Shown piece after piece: positions 22,036-33,648 of a stretch of DNA of 64,000 nucleotides. Made by a program: the position numbers and the translations under genes. This DNA comes from Letharia columbiana (Eukaryota > Ascomycota > Lecanoromycetes > Lecanorales > Parmeliaceae). Position 1 is the stretch's first letter. Every line of letters starts with the position of its first letter. Under the pieces are notes generated by a model. It was not told where the DNA came from. It was given only the letters and a program-made list of their open reading frames with translations, and made no database searches. Location of the stretch: assembly GCF_014066305.1 (NCBI RefSeq), contig NW_023501064.1, positions 248,001 to 312,000 of the forward strand, written 5' to 3'.

Positions 22036-23679
22036 ATGAACATAGCAGCCTCGGCTTGGCAAGCAAGCTCGACCGTATCTCATCAAATGTCTTGTGTGTC
22101 CAATTTCTCCACCTCAACTGCGAGTCATGATACTGATCCTCACTCAGCCCATGGTGCCTTTACATCAGTCTCGGCGAGACGCACTTTTGCCAGGCCAACA
22201 CCAGCACCATCCACAACACCATCACCTCCACCGTCAGCTGCAGAGAAGGCAAAACGAGACTGGCCTGAGTCTGTGCGTCATTATGTGCAGAGAGCATTCG
22301 CTACGGAGAACACTATAGCCAGTATACCCCGACAAGAGATGGAAATCAAATTAAAGAAAATCATCTCAAACTCAGCGGAAAATAACACTCTAGGCACAAT
22401 CGATTGGGCGAAGCTGCCACTGCCCCAGCAAATGATCTTGGAGGAACGTGCAAGACCAGCTCTTTTGTCTGCGAATCCACCGTGGGGGAACGGTCTCGAG
22501 CCTCTGAGCCTGCAAGAAACTAATGTGAAAAGCACTGATACATTGTCAAAGAAGAGAAAGTCTTCCGAATTGGATCTATCCCAGAATGGCCAGGAGAAAG
22601 TACCACCATGGCGGATCGCTAATCCGCGCAACGTATTCGAGGACCGAATCACCCACCCGGACAAACGCCAGCGTAATGATGTAGCTGGAAAAGGATCAAG
22701 TAAGTCCCATCACAATCTGGCCAACCGGAAGAAACGCTTCGAGGATGGCCAACCTGGATACCTTTCCCAACAGCCGTTTTCTCCAAGCAAGGCCAGTATT
22801 CCACCTGATGTAGACCAAGGTCCCGTTATCGGTCGGTCTCAGGATCTTGAGAAAAGATATTTCCGTCTCACGTCTGCTCCAAACCCTGATACTGTCCGTC
22901 CACTGCCTGTGCTCGAGAAGACCCTTGAGTTTCTTAAGAGGAAGTGGAAGAAGGAGAACAACTACTCCTACATATGTGATCAGTTCAAATCTCTGCGCCA
23001 AGATTTGACAGTCCAGCATATCAAGACGGAATTTACAGTCAGTGTTTACGAGATACATGCCAGGATCGCGCTGGAAAAGGGAGATCTGGGTGAGTATAAT
23101 CAGTGCCAGACGCAATTGCGCGCACTGTATTCGCAACATCTTGGAGGACATCCCGAGGAGTTCAAGGCTTATCGTATTCTTTATTTCATTCATACCTCAA
23201 ATCGGACCGACATGAACGACGTGTTGGCAGATCTAACACCCACAGAGAAGAGAGATCCAGCAGTAAAGCATGCACTAGACGCCCGCTCCGCGCTTGCTTT
23301 AGGAAATTACCATCGCTTTTTCCAGTTATATTTGGACACCCCAAATATGGGCGCATATCTCTTGGATATGTTTGTGGCTCGTGAACGTCTGAATGCATTG
23401 TCAAATATATGCATATCGTATGTGGTATTCCTCGTGACTCTACTCATCGCTGACCTCTTCTGCAGGTACAAGCCCGACGTCAGGTTGCGCTTCTTCACTG
23501 AGGAACTCGGCTTCGAGTCTGACGATGAGAGCGCAAGATTCATATGTGATCAAGGCGGTCAATCATTCCTTGAGGAACGCGACGGTGAAGTGAGGCTCCT
23601 CACTGGCAAGGCTTTGAGATTCTTCGAGACTGCCAGGAACGCTGCTTTTAAGAAAGTGGACATTAAGGGCCAGATATGA
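22036..23679 (+). CDS. SAC3/GANP/THP3-family protein
   Basis: Nuclear protein of the THP3/LENG8 branch of the SAC3/GANP family, which in yeast links transcription elongation and mRNA maturation with Csn12. Exons 22036-23417 and 23466-23679 give 531 residues; the intron is 48 bp (GTATGT...TGCAG) and is a multiple of three without a stop, so it can be misread as coding. The N-terminal 110 residues are Ser/Thr/Pro-rich; WPESVRHYVQRAFATE is a typical THP3 N-terminal helix. A basic linker follows (KKRKSSELDL, PDKRQRNDV), then the SAC3/GANP domain from about residue 275: DLEKRYFRLTSAPNPDTVRP, VLEKTLEFLKRKW, YICDQFKSLRQDLTVQHI, EFKAYRILYFIHT, and a PCI-like end (KPDVRLRFFTEELGFES). Confidence 0.9.
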   Translation: MNIAASAWQASSTVSHQMSCVSNFSTSTASHDTDPHSAHGAFTSVSARRTFARPTPAPSTTPSPPPSAAEKAKRDWPESVRHYVQRAFATENTIASIPRQEMEIKLKKIISNSAENNTLGTIDWAKLPLPQQMILEERARPALLSANPPWGNGLEPLSLQETNVKSTDTLSKKRKSSELDLSQNGQEKVPPWRIANPRNVFEDRITHPDKRQRNDVAGKGSSKSHHNLANRKKRFEDGQPGYLSQQPFSPSKASIPPDVDQGPVIGRSQDLEKRYFRLTSAPNPDTVRPLPVLEKTLEFLKRKWKKENNYSYICDQFKSLRQDLTVQHIKTEFTVSVYEIHARIALEKGDLGEYNQCQTQLRALYSQHLGGHPEEFKAYRILYFIHTSNRTDMNDVLADLTPTEKRDPAVKHALDARSALALGNYHRFFQLYLDTPNMGAYLLDMFVARERLNALSNICISYVVFLVTLLIADLFCRYKPDVRLRFFTEELGFESDDESARFICDQGGQSFLEERDGEVRLLTGKALRFFETARNAAFKKVDIKGQI

Positions 23680-24964
23680 ATCTGCCACGCCCTACGGTCA
23701 TCCTGCCATCGATCATTTTCCCAAGCCTTTTACTCTTTTTACTTTCTTCAACCGCTAAGCAAGGGCTCCTCGAAGCACTGAGGCTGTTCGTCGTCTTCTA
23801 TTGTCAAAATCGCGCTCTCATTGCCTTGGCTACGTTAGCAAGGCTTTCCTTCGCCTCAGACTGTCGGTCGCTCACGGCTACATGGGGTTCGGAGGTCTAG
23901 ATGTCAAAACATTACTAATATCTAGGTATTCTCGCACTTCCATTTCTAAACACATTAGGGCTTAACATAGGGGGCTTGTAGACGGAGGCATGCATGAAGG
24001 ATTGAAGGGGCGCTCGAGGTTGCGATCTAGTGGATTGGGAAGCTCTGTCCTCCACTTTGGCTACTGACTTGTTGTTCATGAGCATGACGATTCATCCTGT
24101 ACTTGTCACAGGACTTGGGGCTTGTGGCAATGGGAGTCCTACTTTTGCCACCCAAGTCAAGGGACACAGATTACCGGTAGCGTGCACGGAGAATTTCAGA
24201 TTCTGCAAAGAGCTGCTGTTACGATCTGCTCTGAAGGTCTGGGCGAGAAGGGGAGAGGATCATTGGTGCAAATGCATGTAACCCTACGCGCTGCCTCCGT
24301 AGTCTGGCGAATCTCGTAAGCGGGAGAAAATTGCCATGTGATCCCTTCATAGAGGTATCTTACTATACTACTGGCTTTTCCTACGAGGACCCTAGCCAAG
24401 GACCCACTGCTTATGTGACGTGTGACAGCGGCGAGAAATACCTCCATCTCATGCATTCATACTGCAAGTACTCAGTACAATGAGGGAGATAGGGTAGAAT
24501 TTTTGACTCGGCAAGGCTTCACGCCTGCAGGTCTACCGTCTCGTTACTCAGCTCCAGAAATAAATGCATACCTTGGATCCTGATAACAAGCCTAAGGAAT
24601 CCTAATCCACATCCTAATCCTCATCCTCGAAACACCGTACCTCCGCCCAGTTTTTCTAATAGATTTCCCAAATGATCAAGTCTGATCCCTAACTCGTATC
24701 GATAAGCGCGAGAACAAGGCGTGGCGGACAAGCACCCTGCCACCCCTCATCACTACATCCTTGATCCTAACTTGCAGATCAGCACGATCAAATCCTCTAC
24801 TTTCTTCTTTGCTTTCTTGCATCCTCAGATAATCCAGCAGATTTCAATCGCTGTGATCTGGTCGCATGACGATCATCCTCAACTCTCTGGACATTCAGAT
24901 TAGTTGGTCCGGAAACGAGGTACCAAGCCACCACAGTGACAAGTCTCACCCTGCCTGCCGAAAC
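23680..24964. other. Intergenic / BEM1 promoter
   Basis: About 1.3 kb between two co-oriented genes. Short repetition of ATCCTAATCC at 24599-24625 is seen. No coding segment is supported. Confidence 0.4.
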
Positions 24965-26935
24965 ATGAAAGCGATCCGCCGGTCGATAAAAGGCGAGAAA
25001 GATACTCGACAAGTCCACCACACGTCCTTAACGCCCAAGAGCGCCCTTGCCATAGTCCCCCCCAAGAAGGTGTGCTCTTTGCGATTCGTACCTACAAAAT
25101 GGACATGACAGCTTAATACTCAATCCAGGTTATCAAAGCGCTCTTCGATTATAATCCAGACCCTAACAATACGCAAGAGCTAGGCTTCGCAAAAGGCGAT
25201 TTCTTTCATGTTATCAGCAGGGAAGATGACCAAAATTGGTATGAGGCGTGCAATCCCTTAATACCGAGTGCTCGGGGACTGGTTCCAGTGACATACTTTG
25301 AGGTGATCGGGAAGACAGAAGGAGGCAGACAGAGTGGTGGCTCGGCAACATCAGGCTCGAGCAATGTTATCCTGTCACATGATTCGGGATACGTCGAAAA
25401 ACCTACCCACACTCGCCAGGAATCAGCTACAGGACCACGGAAACATGGCCACAGCAGGATACCAAGCGTGGGGAAGGGATCGGGGGCGATGGTGTACGGA
25501 ATCGTGCAGTACGATTTCAGCGCTGAGAGACCAGACGAGCTGGAAGCAAAAGCAGGGGAAGCCATCATTGTAATTGCCCAGTCGAACCCAGAATGGTTTG
25601 TGGCGAAGCCGATCGGAAGACTCGGAGGCCCAGGCCTCATACCGGTATCGTTCATCGAGATAAGGGACATGTCCACAGGACAAGCTGTGCCAGACGCTCA
25701 AGGCGCTGTGACAAGAGCAGGAGTGCCAAAGGTGGAGGAGTGGAAGAAGATGGCCGCCGACTATAAGAATAGTAGCATTACGCTGGGAAAATTTGAAACT
25801 GCTAACTCAGGGTTGAAAGATTTGGAGAGGATGAGCCTTAGCAATGAAAGCAATGGTAGCCCTTACGTACGTATCCGAGCAGGCTCTCATGCACAGCAAA
25901 CACTAATCTGACTGCCAGAATCAGGGTCATCATCAGAGACAGCCATCCAGGAGTAACCAGAATGGCTACGATAGACGATCACAACGCTCCGGGCTTGCCC
26001 CAACATCTGCTTCAATCCCGCGATACATTTTCGAGAATGACAAATACTGGTACATAATTGAATGCCAAATGGAAGATGGGCGACATTGGGAGCTCTCCCG
26101 CATCTACCAGAAGTTCTATGATTTTCAGATTGCCCTTCTGCAGCAGTTTCCCAACGAGGCGGTCGCTCCACCCGGTGGTAAGAGGGTGTTGCCATTCATG
26201 CCTGGGCCGGTCACCTATGTCACAGATGCAATCTCGAATGGCAGGCGAGAGAGTCTTAATGAGTACGTCAAAGAGCTCCTTGCATTGCCGCCCTACATCT
26301 CACAATGCGCTCTTGTGAGGGAATTGTTCGCCCCTCGTGAGGGTGACCACGAGCTGGACCCTGACAGGGTAACTGAAGATTACCGGCATTCGAGTGGGTC
26401 GCAACAATCGTCCTTTACCGGCAGTCTGTCACGGACAGCATCCAGGCAGTCATCTCAAGGGCAGATGAATGGCGCGAATGGTTATGGAGCCATGGGGCCG
26501 CCGCCGCACAAAGGTAGTCACAGAAATCAGAACTCGATACCTGCAGCAAATGGGGTTTCTCCAGGACAGCAGCATTACCGTAATCAATCGGATTATCAAT
26601 ATCAGAATACCGTCAAGCCTCAACCCTCTTCTATCACTCAGGCTTCCGCAAACTCATCTGGTCCTAACAACTCGACTACCAATGTCAATGCATCCGGCGC
26701 ACTGAAAATCAAAGTCAGCTTCGAAAATGAGATGATTGCTATCAGAGTGCCAAACGAAATTGGCTATCTGCAGCTGAAGGAGAAGCTGAGAGATAGACTG
26801 AAGATTTCAGATGATATTATCGTACAATATAAAGACGAGCCTACGGAAACCTTTTGCGAAATGCTGAGCGATCGAGATTTGGATGTGGCGCTGAGCAGGA
26901 ATCAAAAATTGACACTATTCGTTCAATGTGCATAA
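24965..26935 (+). CDS. BEM1: Bem1-type polarity scaffold
   Basis: Scaffold that brings Cdc42, its GEF Cdc24 and PAK kinases together at sites of polarised growth. Exons 24965-25069, 25129-25866 and 25919-26935 (introns 59 and 52 bp) encode 619 residues. Domain order is the classical one: start MKAIRRSIKGEKD; SH3-1 (VIKALFDYNPDP...GLVPVTYFEVI) about residues 36-90; SH3-2 (GIVQYDFSAERPDELEAKAG...GLIPVSFIEI) about 155-215; PX domain (YWYIIECQMEDGRHWELSRI, KFYDFQIALLQQFP) about 330-430; and a C-terminal PB1 domain (LKIKVSFENEMIAIRVP...DRDLDVALSRNQKLTLFV) that binds Cdc24. Linkers are Ser/Gln/Asn-rich. The joins PPKK|VIKALFDY and GSPY|NQGHH keep the frame. Confidence 0.95.
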
Positions 26936-27274
26936 TCTTTCGTCCTTGGACAAGAAATGAAGGGAAACGTCGGGTTGGATGTCGCATTCTCCCACTGGAT
27001 ATTGGCGCAGGCGTTCGGATCTCTATCTCGGTGTTGGCTGTCATGCTATGGACTGTATTCGCCCATCATGTTCTACCTGGGGATCTACTCCAAGTGTCGG
27101 TGGATTTGTGCATGCACGCAATGTGAAAGAGCTTCAGGTGGGAAGGCGTATGTGGAGCCGGATCATTGATATTTAGTGAGCCAGGGTGCGAGGTACCTAT
27201 GGAAGTATCAGAATGCCTTAAAAGACCCTCTTCCATGAGTCTCTGTGCTTCCAAAACTTCCCCACCCTTCACAG
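26936..27274. other. Intergenic, 3' of BEM1
   Basis: About 340 bp between the BEM1 stop and the end of the SRPBCC pseudogene. No feature was recognised. Confidence 0.4.
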
Positions 27275-27750
27275 CTAGCTTTCATTTTCCCTAACCTTGC
27301 CTTCCACCACCCTCTTTAGATCCTCTCCGCACCGCCTATTCGCCTCATCCAATTGCCCACCCATCATGAAGGCCACCACCCACGGACCCCGGCCCCGCAA
27401 TTGTCTCCCAGCTCCTTTACTCGCACTTTCCATCTCCCAAATCCACAATCTCCTGCATTCTCTCCGGCCTGACTGCCCACGACGAGTAATCAATGCCCTT
27501 CCAACACAGTCTACGCGCGGCGTTATCTACAAGCGTCACTTGCACGTGTGTGGGCCTTCATCGAGGATTGTTGGGGGTAACGCAAGCGGAGACGGTGCCA
27601 GTGTCGCCTAGTCGGAGCGGTTTGGTGGGGGATGAGAAGTCTGCGGTCGGGGTGAAAGTGTTCCAGGTATTGTTTGGGAAGTCGAGGAGGGTAGCCCATA
27701 TCAGGTCAGCAGGGGCAGTGATAGTGCTGCCGCCGTAAAAGGTATGCCTG
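27275..27750 (-). pseudogene. Decayed SRPBCC (polyketide cyclase/START-like) gene
   Basis: Read on the minus strand from about 27750, one frame gives recognisable SRPBCC sequence: ITAPADLIWATLLDFPNNTW, LRLGDTGTVSACVTPNN, then an in-frame TGA. The same frame resumes with HVQVTLVDNAARRLCWKGID and PERMQEIVDLGDGKCE, then a TAA, and continues RSWETIAGPG. The family's C-terminal helix (MMGGQLDEANRRCGEDLKRV) is found only in a different frame. So there are two nonsense codons and one frameshift in about 150 codons. The N-terminal few residues and a start codon were not found. Intact relatives are small soluble ligand-binding proteins. An intron using the GTAAAG donor at the TAA could explain one stop but not both. 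Calling it a pseudogene is my inference; sequencing error is the alternative. Confidence 0.6.
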
Positions 27751-28196
27751 GAGCAAAAGGGATGGATGTCGTGAGAAGAGAAGGTGGGTGAGGCATGGCG
27801 ATGTCCAGAGCATGAAGTTACGAAGAGTGCGAGTATCGCATAGCTATAAGTGCAAGTGTACGGCGACTCACCTCTTTCATAAGTGGTTCCTAATCATTGT
27901 GTGACCGGTGGCTCGCAATTAGCACCCTTGTAAGATTCACAGTTTAGCAGACCTGGATGTAGGAGGCAATTTGGGAGCTGATGTAGCTGAAGATGTCCGC
28001 AGGACGTAAACGCCGAGAGTACTCTAAGTCCGAAGCTAAGATTAGGGTTCTAGAGCTGAGGGGACGCAAAACCAAGTTCACTACGACTGATTGCCAAAGT
28101 GATGTTGGAAAGATCTAGACGCATGCTACGGTGGCAGCCATGAGTTTTTGCTGATGCTTACTTGATGTTCAGCGTATCACAGCTCCTGCTTTTCAT
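27751..28196. other. Intergenic / AFG1 promoter
   Basis: About 450 bp without coding signal upstream of the AFG1 gene. An ATGAAAGAG followed by a GTGAGT donor-like string lies on the minus strand near 27870-27886 and might be a remnant first exon of the pseudogene, but its phase does not fit. Confidence 0.3.
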
Positions 28197-30109
28197 GTGG
28201 TCTACAAAAAAATTGAAGGCTCCAACAACCCACAGGATATGGGACTAGCAGTGCCAGTTGTGCCTTTGCTGGGTTTTAAACATGCTCTCGTGCGAGCGAC
28301 GACAGCTTGGGAGCTTCGCCGGACTTTATGCTATGAATGCTTCCGGGGTCATGCGTCAAAGGTGACGTTAAGAGGATGTGATGGTACCGCGCCACGAAGA
28401 AAAGCTCTTGTCAAGAGACCACTACGGATGCAAAGGCCGGGATCAGGATTTGACAGGGCCATGGCCACAGTGAGCCATTGTAGGACTGCATGAAATGTGA
28501 AGCAAAGGGCGCGGGCTGATGCTTGCTCCAGCGAATCCCGACATGTGGGGTCCTCTCAATGAGTACGATGAGCGAGTACAAACACGCCAGCTCAGAGAGG
28601 ATGAGCACCAGCGAGGTAGAATTTTCCAAGTATCCCCGAAGCTGCACTACTGAGGTTCATGAATGATAGGAATCGTGCAGAGCCTTCAAGATCTTCACGA
28701 TATGCTCAAAGACTACCACGCCCCTAAAGTCGTGCACCCAAGCATCGAGTCTTTGAAGTCACCTTCGCGGTCCCTCTTAGGATCCTTGTTCCACCGCCAG
28801 CCTCCAAAGAAACGTACTCAATTACCTCCGAATCTACCGAAGGGGCTTTATATGTTTGGAGATGTCGGTAGTGGGAAGACGATGTTGATGGATATGTTTT
28901 ATGATACTCTGCCGCATAATATCACTTCGAAGACGCGCATACATTTTCACAATTTCATGCAAGATGTACATAAGAGACTGCATGCGATGAAGATGGAGCA
29001 TGGGACTGATCTGGATGCTGTACGATATGTTGCTGCTGACATTGCTGAGAAGGGGAGCGTACTCTGTTTTGACGAGTTCCAATGTACAGATGTTGCTGAT
29101 GCTATGATTTTGAGAAGGTACGTAGCGCCATCGTCTCTTGGAGGTGCAATATCTGAAAAAGTGCAGTCTGCTTGAGGCTCTAATGTCTCACGGAGTAGTC
29201 CTCGTTACTACCTCGAATCGGCACCCTAATGACCTGTACAAAAATGGCATTCAACGCGAGTCGTTCATCCCCTGCATAAATTTGCTTAAAACTAGTCTTA
29301 GAGTCCTAAATCTCGACTCTACAACGGATTACAGAAAAATACCACGGCCACCTTCTGGCGTTTATCACCATCCTATGGACAAAGCTGCCATTTCCCACGC
29401 TGATAGGTGGTTTCGCTTCTTCGGTGACTTCGAGAACGACCCACCTCACGCTACGACTCAGCAAGTTTGGGGAAGGAATATCCAGATTCCCAAAGCCAGT
29501 GGAAGTGCGGCCATGTTTAAATTCGACGAATTGATTGGGAGAGCAACCGGCGCTGCCGACTATTTAGAGCTGATGAGGAGCTACCATGCTTTCGTAGTCA
29601 CGGGGGTACCGGGTATGACGCACCGAGAAAGGGACTTGGCAAGAAGATTTATTACATTCATTGACGCTGTTTACGAGAGTCGAGTAAGACTCCATATGTG
29701 CGCAACGCACATACATTGTTTTTATTAATCAAAGCAACAGGCGAAGTTGGTCCTCACGACTACGGTACCCCTTTTTCAGCTCTTCATGTCACCTGATGAA
29801 GTGGATGATGCCCTCGAAGGCGGCAGGAAGGCTGGCTCAGTCAAGCATGCAGAGGAACACGAAGGCGTGGACGATGTGATGCGGCAGATGATGGACGATC
29901 TCGGGATGAGCATGAATATGCTGAAGAACAGCAGCCTCTTTTCCGGCGACGAAGAAAGATTTGCCTTCTCCCGAGCCCTAAGCAGGTTGAGTTTGATGGG
30001 GAGTCAGGAATGGGTCGAGCAAGGTCTGGGAATGGAGGACCGAGGTGGGCTGGACGAAAAATTGGATTGGCAGAGATTGAGGTCGAGGTGGAGAGAAGAT
30101 AGTATGTGA
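28197..30109 (+). CDS. AFG1: AFG1/LACE1-family mitochondrial AAA ATPase
   Basis: Mitochondrial inner-membrane-associated P-loop ATPase that assists turnover of oxidised or unassembled respiratory-chain subunits. Five exons close the frame: 28197-28479, 28532-28615, 28670-29117, 29167-29683 and 29741-30109 (introns 52, 54, 49, 57 bp), 566 residues. A start at 28239 (MGLAVPVVPLLGFKHALVRA) would give 552 residues and a better presequence. Exon 1 is Arg-rich without acidic runs (TAWELRRTL, RRKALVKRPLRMQR), as expected for mitochondrial targeting. The family core follows: GPLNEYDERVQTRQLREDEH, IVQSLQDLHDMLKDY, Walker A GDVGSGKT, Walker B VLCFDEFQCTDVADA, LMSHGVVLVTTSNRHPNDLY and the C-terminal FMSPDEVDDA region. 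Exon 1 contributes little homology, so its assignment is the weaker part. Confidence 0.9.
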
Positions 30110-30822
<713 letters not shown>

Positions 30823-32189
30823 ATGTCGCATCTCTGGCATCGTCCCAAAACCTCGGACGGAAACCTGCTTACTCCAGGTCACAAGGTTTCCTTCTCCGAC
30901 TCTTCCAAATCTTCCAACAAAAGAGATAGCGGCAGACCCTCCACCGCCTCCAATTCCCGCCCGTCTTCTCCAGCTGCCCCGCAGCCAAGAGCTGCTTCTC
31001 AACAGAGAAGGTCGTCTTCCACAAGAGCTTCTTCCCAGCAGATATGGGGAGACAATCGGAACTTTCAGCGCATCAATCGACAAAGTGAGGCATTGTGGCA
31101 GTATGTAGACCTTCATGCTCCGCTTGCACCACCTGCCACTGACCTCCTGCAAGATCCACTCTTGTATCTCCAACAGCCCCACAGCCTAAACCCTTTCTCA
31201 TCTATCACGACTCCTTCCTTCCCCTCCTTGGGCCCAATCCGACTCTTCAACTCCTAATACACGACCCCCGCGCTCCCTATTTCCATGAAGCTGGCGTCTT
31301 CCACCCTCCAACCAACACCCTCTTCATAACCTCAAACCAGCTTGAAGACTCCTCTCCGGACGCGGTTACCACTCGCAACAAGACAATCGTCATCACCAAA
31401 ATCGAGTTTTTCTCTCCCACCGATTTCACGCGCGACAAGGTACGATGCCCAGAGCGCAATTACATGGCCAATGGCGGAACCAACTACCGCGATGGCCTCA
31501 TCATCTGTGCGCAAGGTTCACTCCGTGAACCCTCTGGCCTTATATATATGGAAGCCAAACGGCCCCATAAAACCACTACTCTCCTCAATAACTACCATTC
31601 ACGCCCCTTCAACTCTCCCAACGACGTCGTTGTCCACTCTGACGGCTCGATCTGGTTCACAGATCCAATCTACGGCTATGAGCAAGGTTTCCGACCCAAA
31701 CCACAACTACCGCAGCTTGTTTACCGCTTTGACCCCAGCACAGGCGATATCAGAGTGGTAGCGGACGGTTTCGGCAGGCCAAATGGCATCTGTTTTTGCC
31801 CAGACGAAACCACAGTCTACATCACCGATACCGATCTCATCCATGGCGACGGTAACACCGATTACCGTCGCGCTGCCACTATATACGCATACTCCGTTCT
31901 TTGGGAACATGACTCCCCTTACCTGACCAATCGCCGGGTGTTTGCCTATGCGGACACGGGTGCGCCGGATGGCATCAAATGTGATGTGTTCGGCAACGTG
32001 TACAGCGGCTGCGGAGACGGTATAAACATCTGGAATCCGGCTGGGATGCTGATTGGGAAAATACAGATAGAGGGTGGTTGTGCGAATTTCTGCTTCGGAA
32101 GGAACGGCGAGATGTGGTGTTTTGGGGAGTTCAAGCTTTGGAGGGTGAAGATGGGGGACGAGACGAGAGGGGCGTTGTTGGGAGTTTGA
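30823..32189 (+). CDS. SMP-30/gluconolactonase-like beta-propeller protein with disordered N-terminus
   Basis: Exons 30823-31100 and 31154-32189 (53-bp intron, GTATGT donor, CTGAC branch site) encode 437 residues. From about residue 105 it is a six-bladed SMP-30/LRE-type propeller related to lactonohydrolases: APYFHEAGVFHPPTNTLFIT, FNSPNDVVVHSDGSIWFTDP, IYGYEQGFRP, GRPNGICFCPDETTVYITDT, TGAPDGIKCDVFGNVYSGCG. The metal-binding Glu, Asn and Asp of the family are visible in EAG, SPND and PDGI. Such enzymes hydrolyse sugar or other lactones. Unlike most fungal homologs there is no signal peptide; instead the first ~95 residues are Ser/Arg/Pro-rich (SNSRPSSPAAPQPRAASQQR). Exon 2 has no early ATG, so it needs exon 1. 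A cytosolic location is inferred. Confidence 0.82.
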
Positions 32190-33347
32190 GTTGAGAAGGG
32201 GAAAGAGCGGGAAAGCTTGCAGTGCGTGCATGAAGAAAGGTGTGGCGCAATATATGTACGTGCGATGTGGACCGCACTACGTCTCCAAGCCTATATGGGA
32301 ACAGATATGCGGGGAGGGCATGCCTAGTGTTGTTGTCAGCATGACGAGAAGCCTGTAGCGATGACAAGTCTTTGATGTTATGGTTGGGAGGATCTGTGGC
32401 TTTTCAGAGATCTTGCATGTCGATATCAAACTATCTAGCGAGTACAGTGATTGAATGACTTCGATAAGCCAATGATTTTTTTTTGGAGCGATCAACAGAT
32501 CTATTCTCAGGCTTGGCTCACGAGATTCGGGAGAGAGCACAAACGCGTGGAAGGAGCAAAATGAGATGTTAATTATAGAACTCAATAAGAAGCCTTCTTG
32601 CTTCCCTCGCGGGAGTGTGGTATAACCCCCCTTCACTGGGGTCTTCGTAGGTGGTCGGCTTGAGGTTACTCAACGCTCCCCCTGAGCGTTTTGAAATTTC
32701 GGTAGTCGGTTCGCAATACCCCTTTTTCCATTCTGCGGACTTTTGAAGATCGGATTCGAGACGTGTTGTAGCGACTGAGGAGATTCATATCCTCGGGATT
32801 CGGCCCTTGGGATAATGTGCGAGTAGAGCAGCTTATGCACCGGAACGAGCTTTTTGCGTGGGAATTAGTTATCATGATCGGTAACCAGATTCTCGGCGGT
32901 TGCCTCAAAGCAGGCTAGTGAAAAGTAGTCAGAGTATTGGGGGTTTTTTGCTTGATTTTGCATAAGCATGAGGGAACATATGAAGCATCCAGAGCTATCG
33001 TGATCGAATGAGAGGGTTTTCTAAAGAGACAACTTAACGCACATTGAAGGGGACGAGGACTTGTTACGTCTTGAGGTGTGGAAGAGTTCGAACGTCAGGG
33101 AAAGCCCTTGCACAAGGAACGGTGTCTTGGTTTGTTGACTTTCCGGGGGCAGCAGTCACGAGAACGAAATGACGTTAGAGATCGAGAAATCTGTATCTCA
33201 AGTCAGATGATTGTTCGAAGGTTCTGGTGACGTTAGCCATGGCTTATATCGCTGGCTTGATATGATTTTGCAAAGCAAGAGCAACGCAGTGTGAGTTAGC
33301 TCGGCGCCCCAGGTCCTCGTCAAGTGTGCACCATATCTCTGTCTTAC
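32190..33347. other. Intergenic region (may include 3' end of the unknown minus gene)
   Basis: About 1.15 kb. No independent gene was found. The minus-strand reading frame of the unknown gene stays open to 33198, and an alternative last exon could lie near 33195-33225 after a CTAAC...CCAG acceptor. Confidence 0.3.
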
Positions 33348-33648
33348 CTCCCGGCAAGCCTCGAAGCGTCCACCAGGCACCATTGAAGCGTACACATCCC
33401 TATCGTGTTCCCAACTCAGCTCAAGAAGTCTCGCCAGCTCCCTATTGACTTTGTCTTAGCTCCAACACCAAATTCTGTCCCCCCCAAGTCCAGTAGAAAC
33501 CCCGTTTGTAGCATCTTCCTTATACCATGGTCGAGCATCCTTTTCTTCTGCAGCAGGGTTGCCCATCAGATAAGCCTCCTTGAGCTCTTCCCATCCAGTG
33601 GTGCCTCCATCGTCTTCAGCCGGTCCGTATCCCTCGCCATCGATGCAG
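33348..33648 (-). CDS. Unknown protein, internal exons only (partial model)
   Basis: Two well-supported internal coding segments on the minus strand. Exon A 33648-33501 reads DGEGYGPAEDDGGTTGWEEL, then KEAYLMGNPAAEEKDARPWY and KEDATNG. A 63-bp intron (GTTTCT donor, CTAAG branch-like site) leads to exon B 33437-33348, LARLLELSWEHDRDVYASMV then PGGRFEACRE, followed by a GTAAGA donor. Exon A is preceded by a TTTCCAG acceptor and enters in phase 2. I could not place the first or last exon with confidence. The residue pattern is clearly protein-like but I recognise no family. It would be transcribed away from the large gene starting at 34486. Confidence 0.4.
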
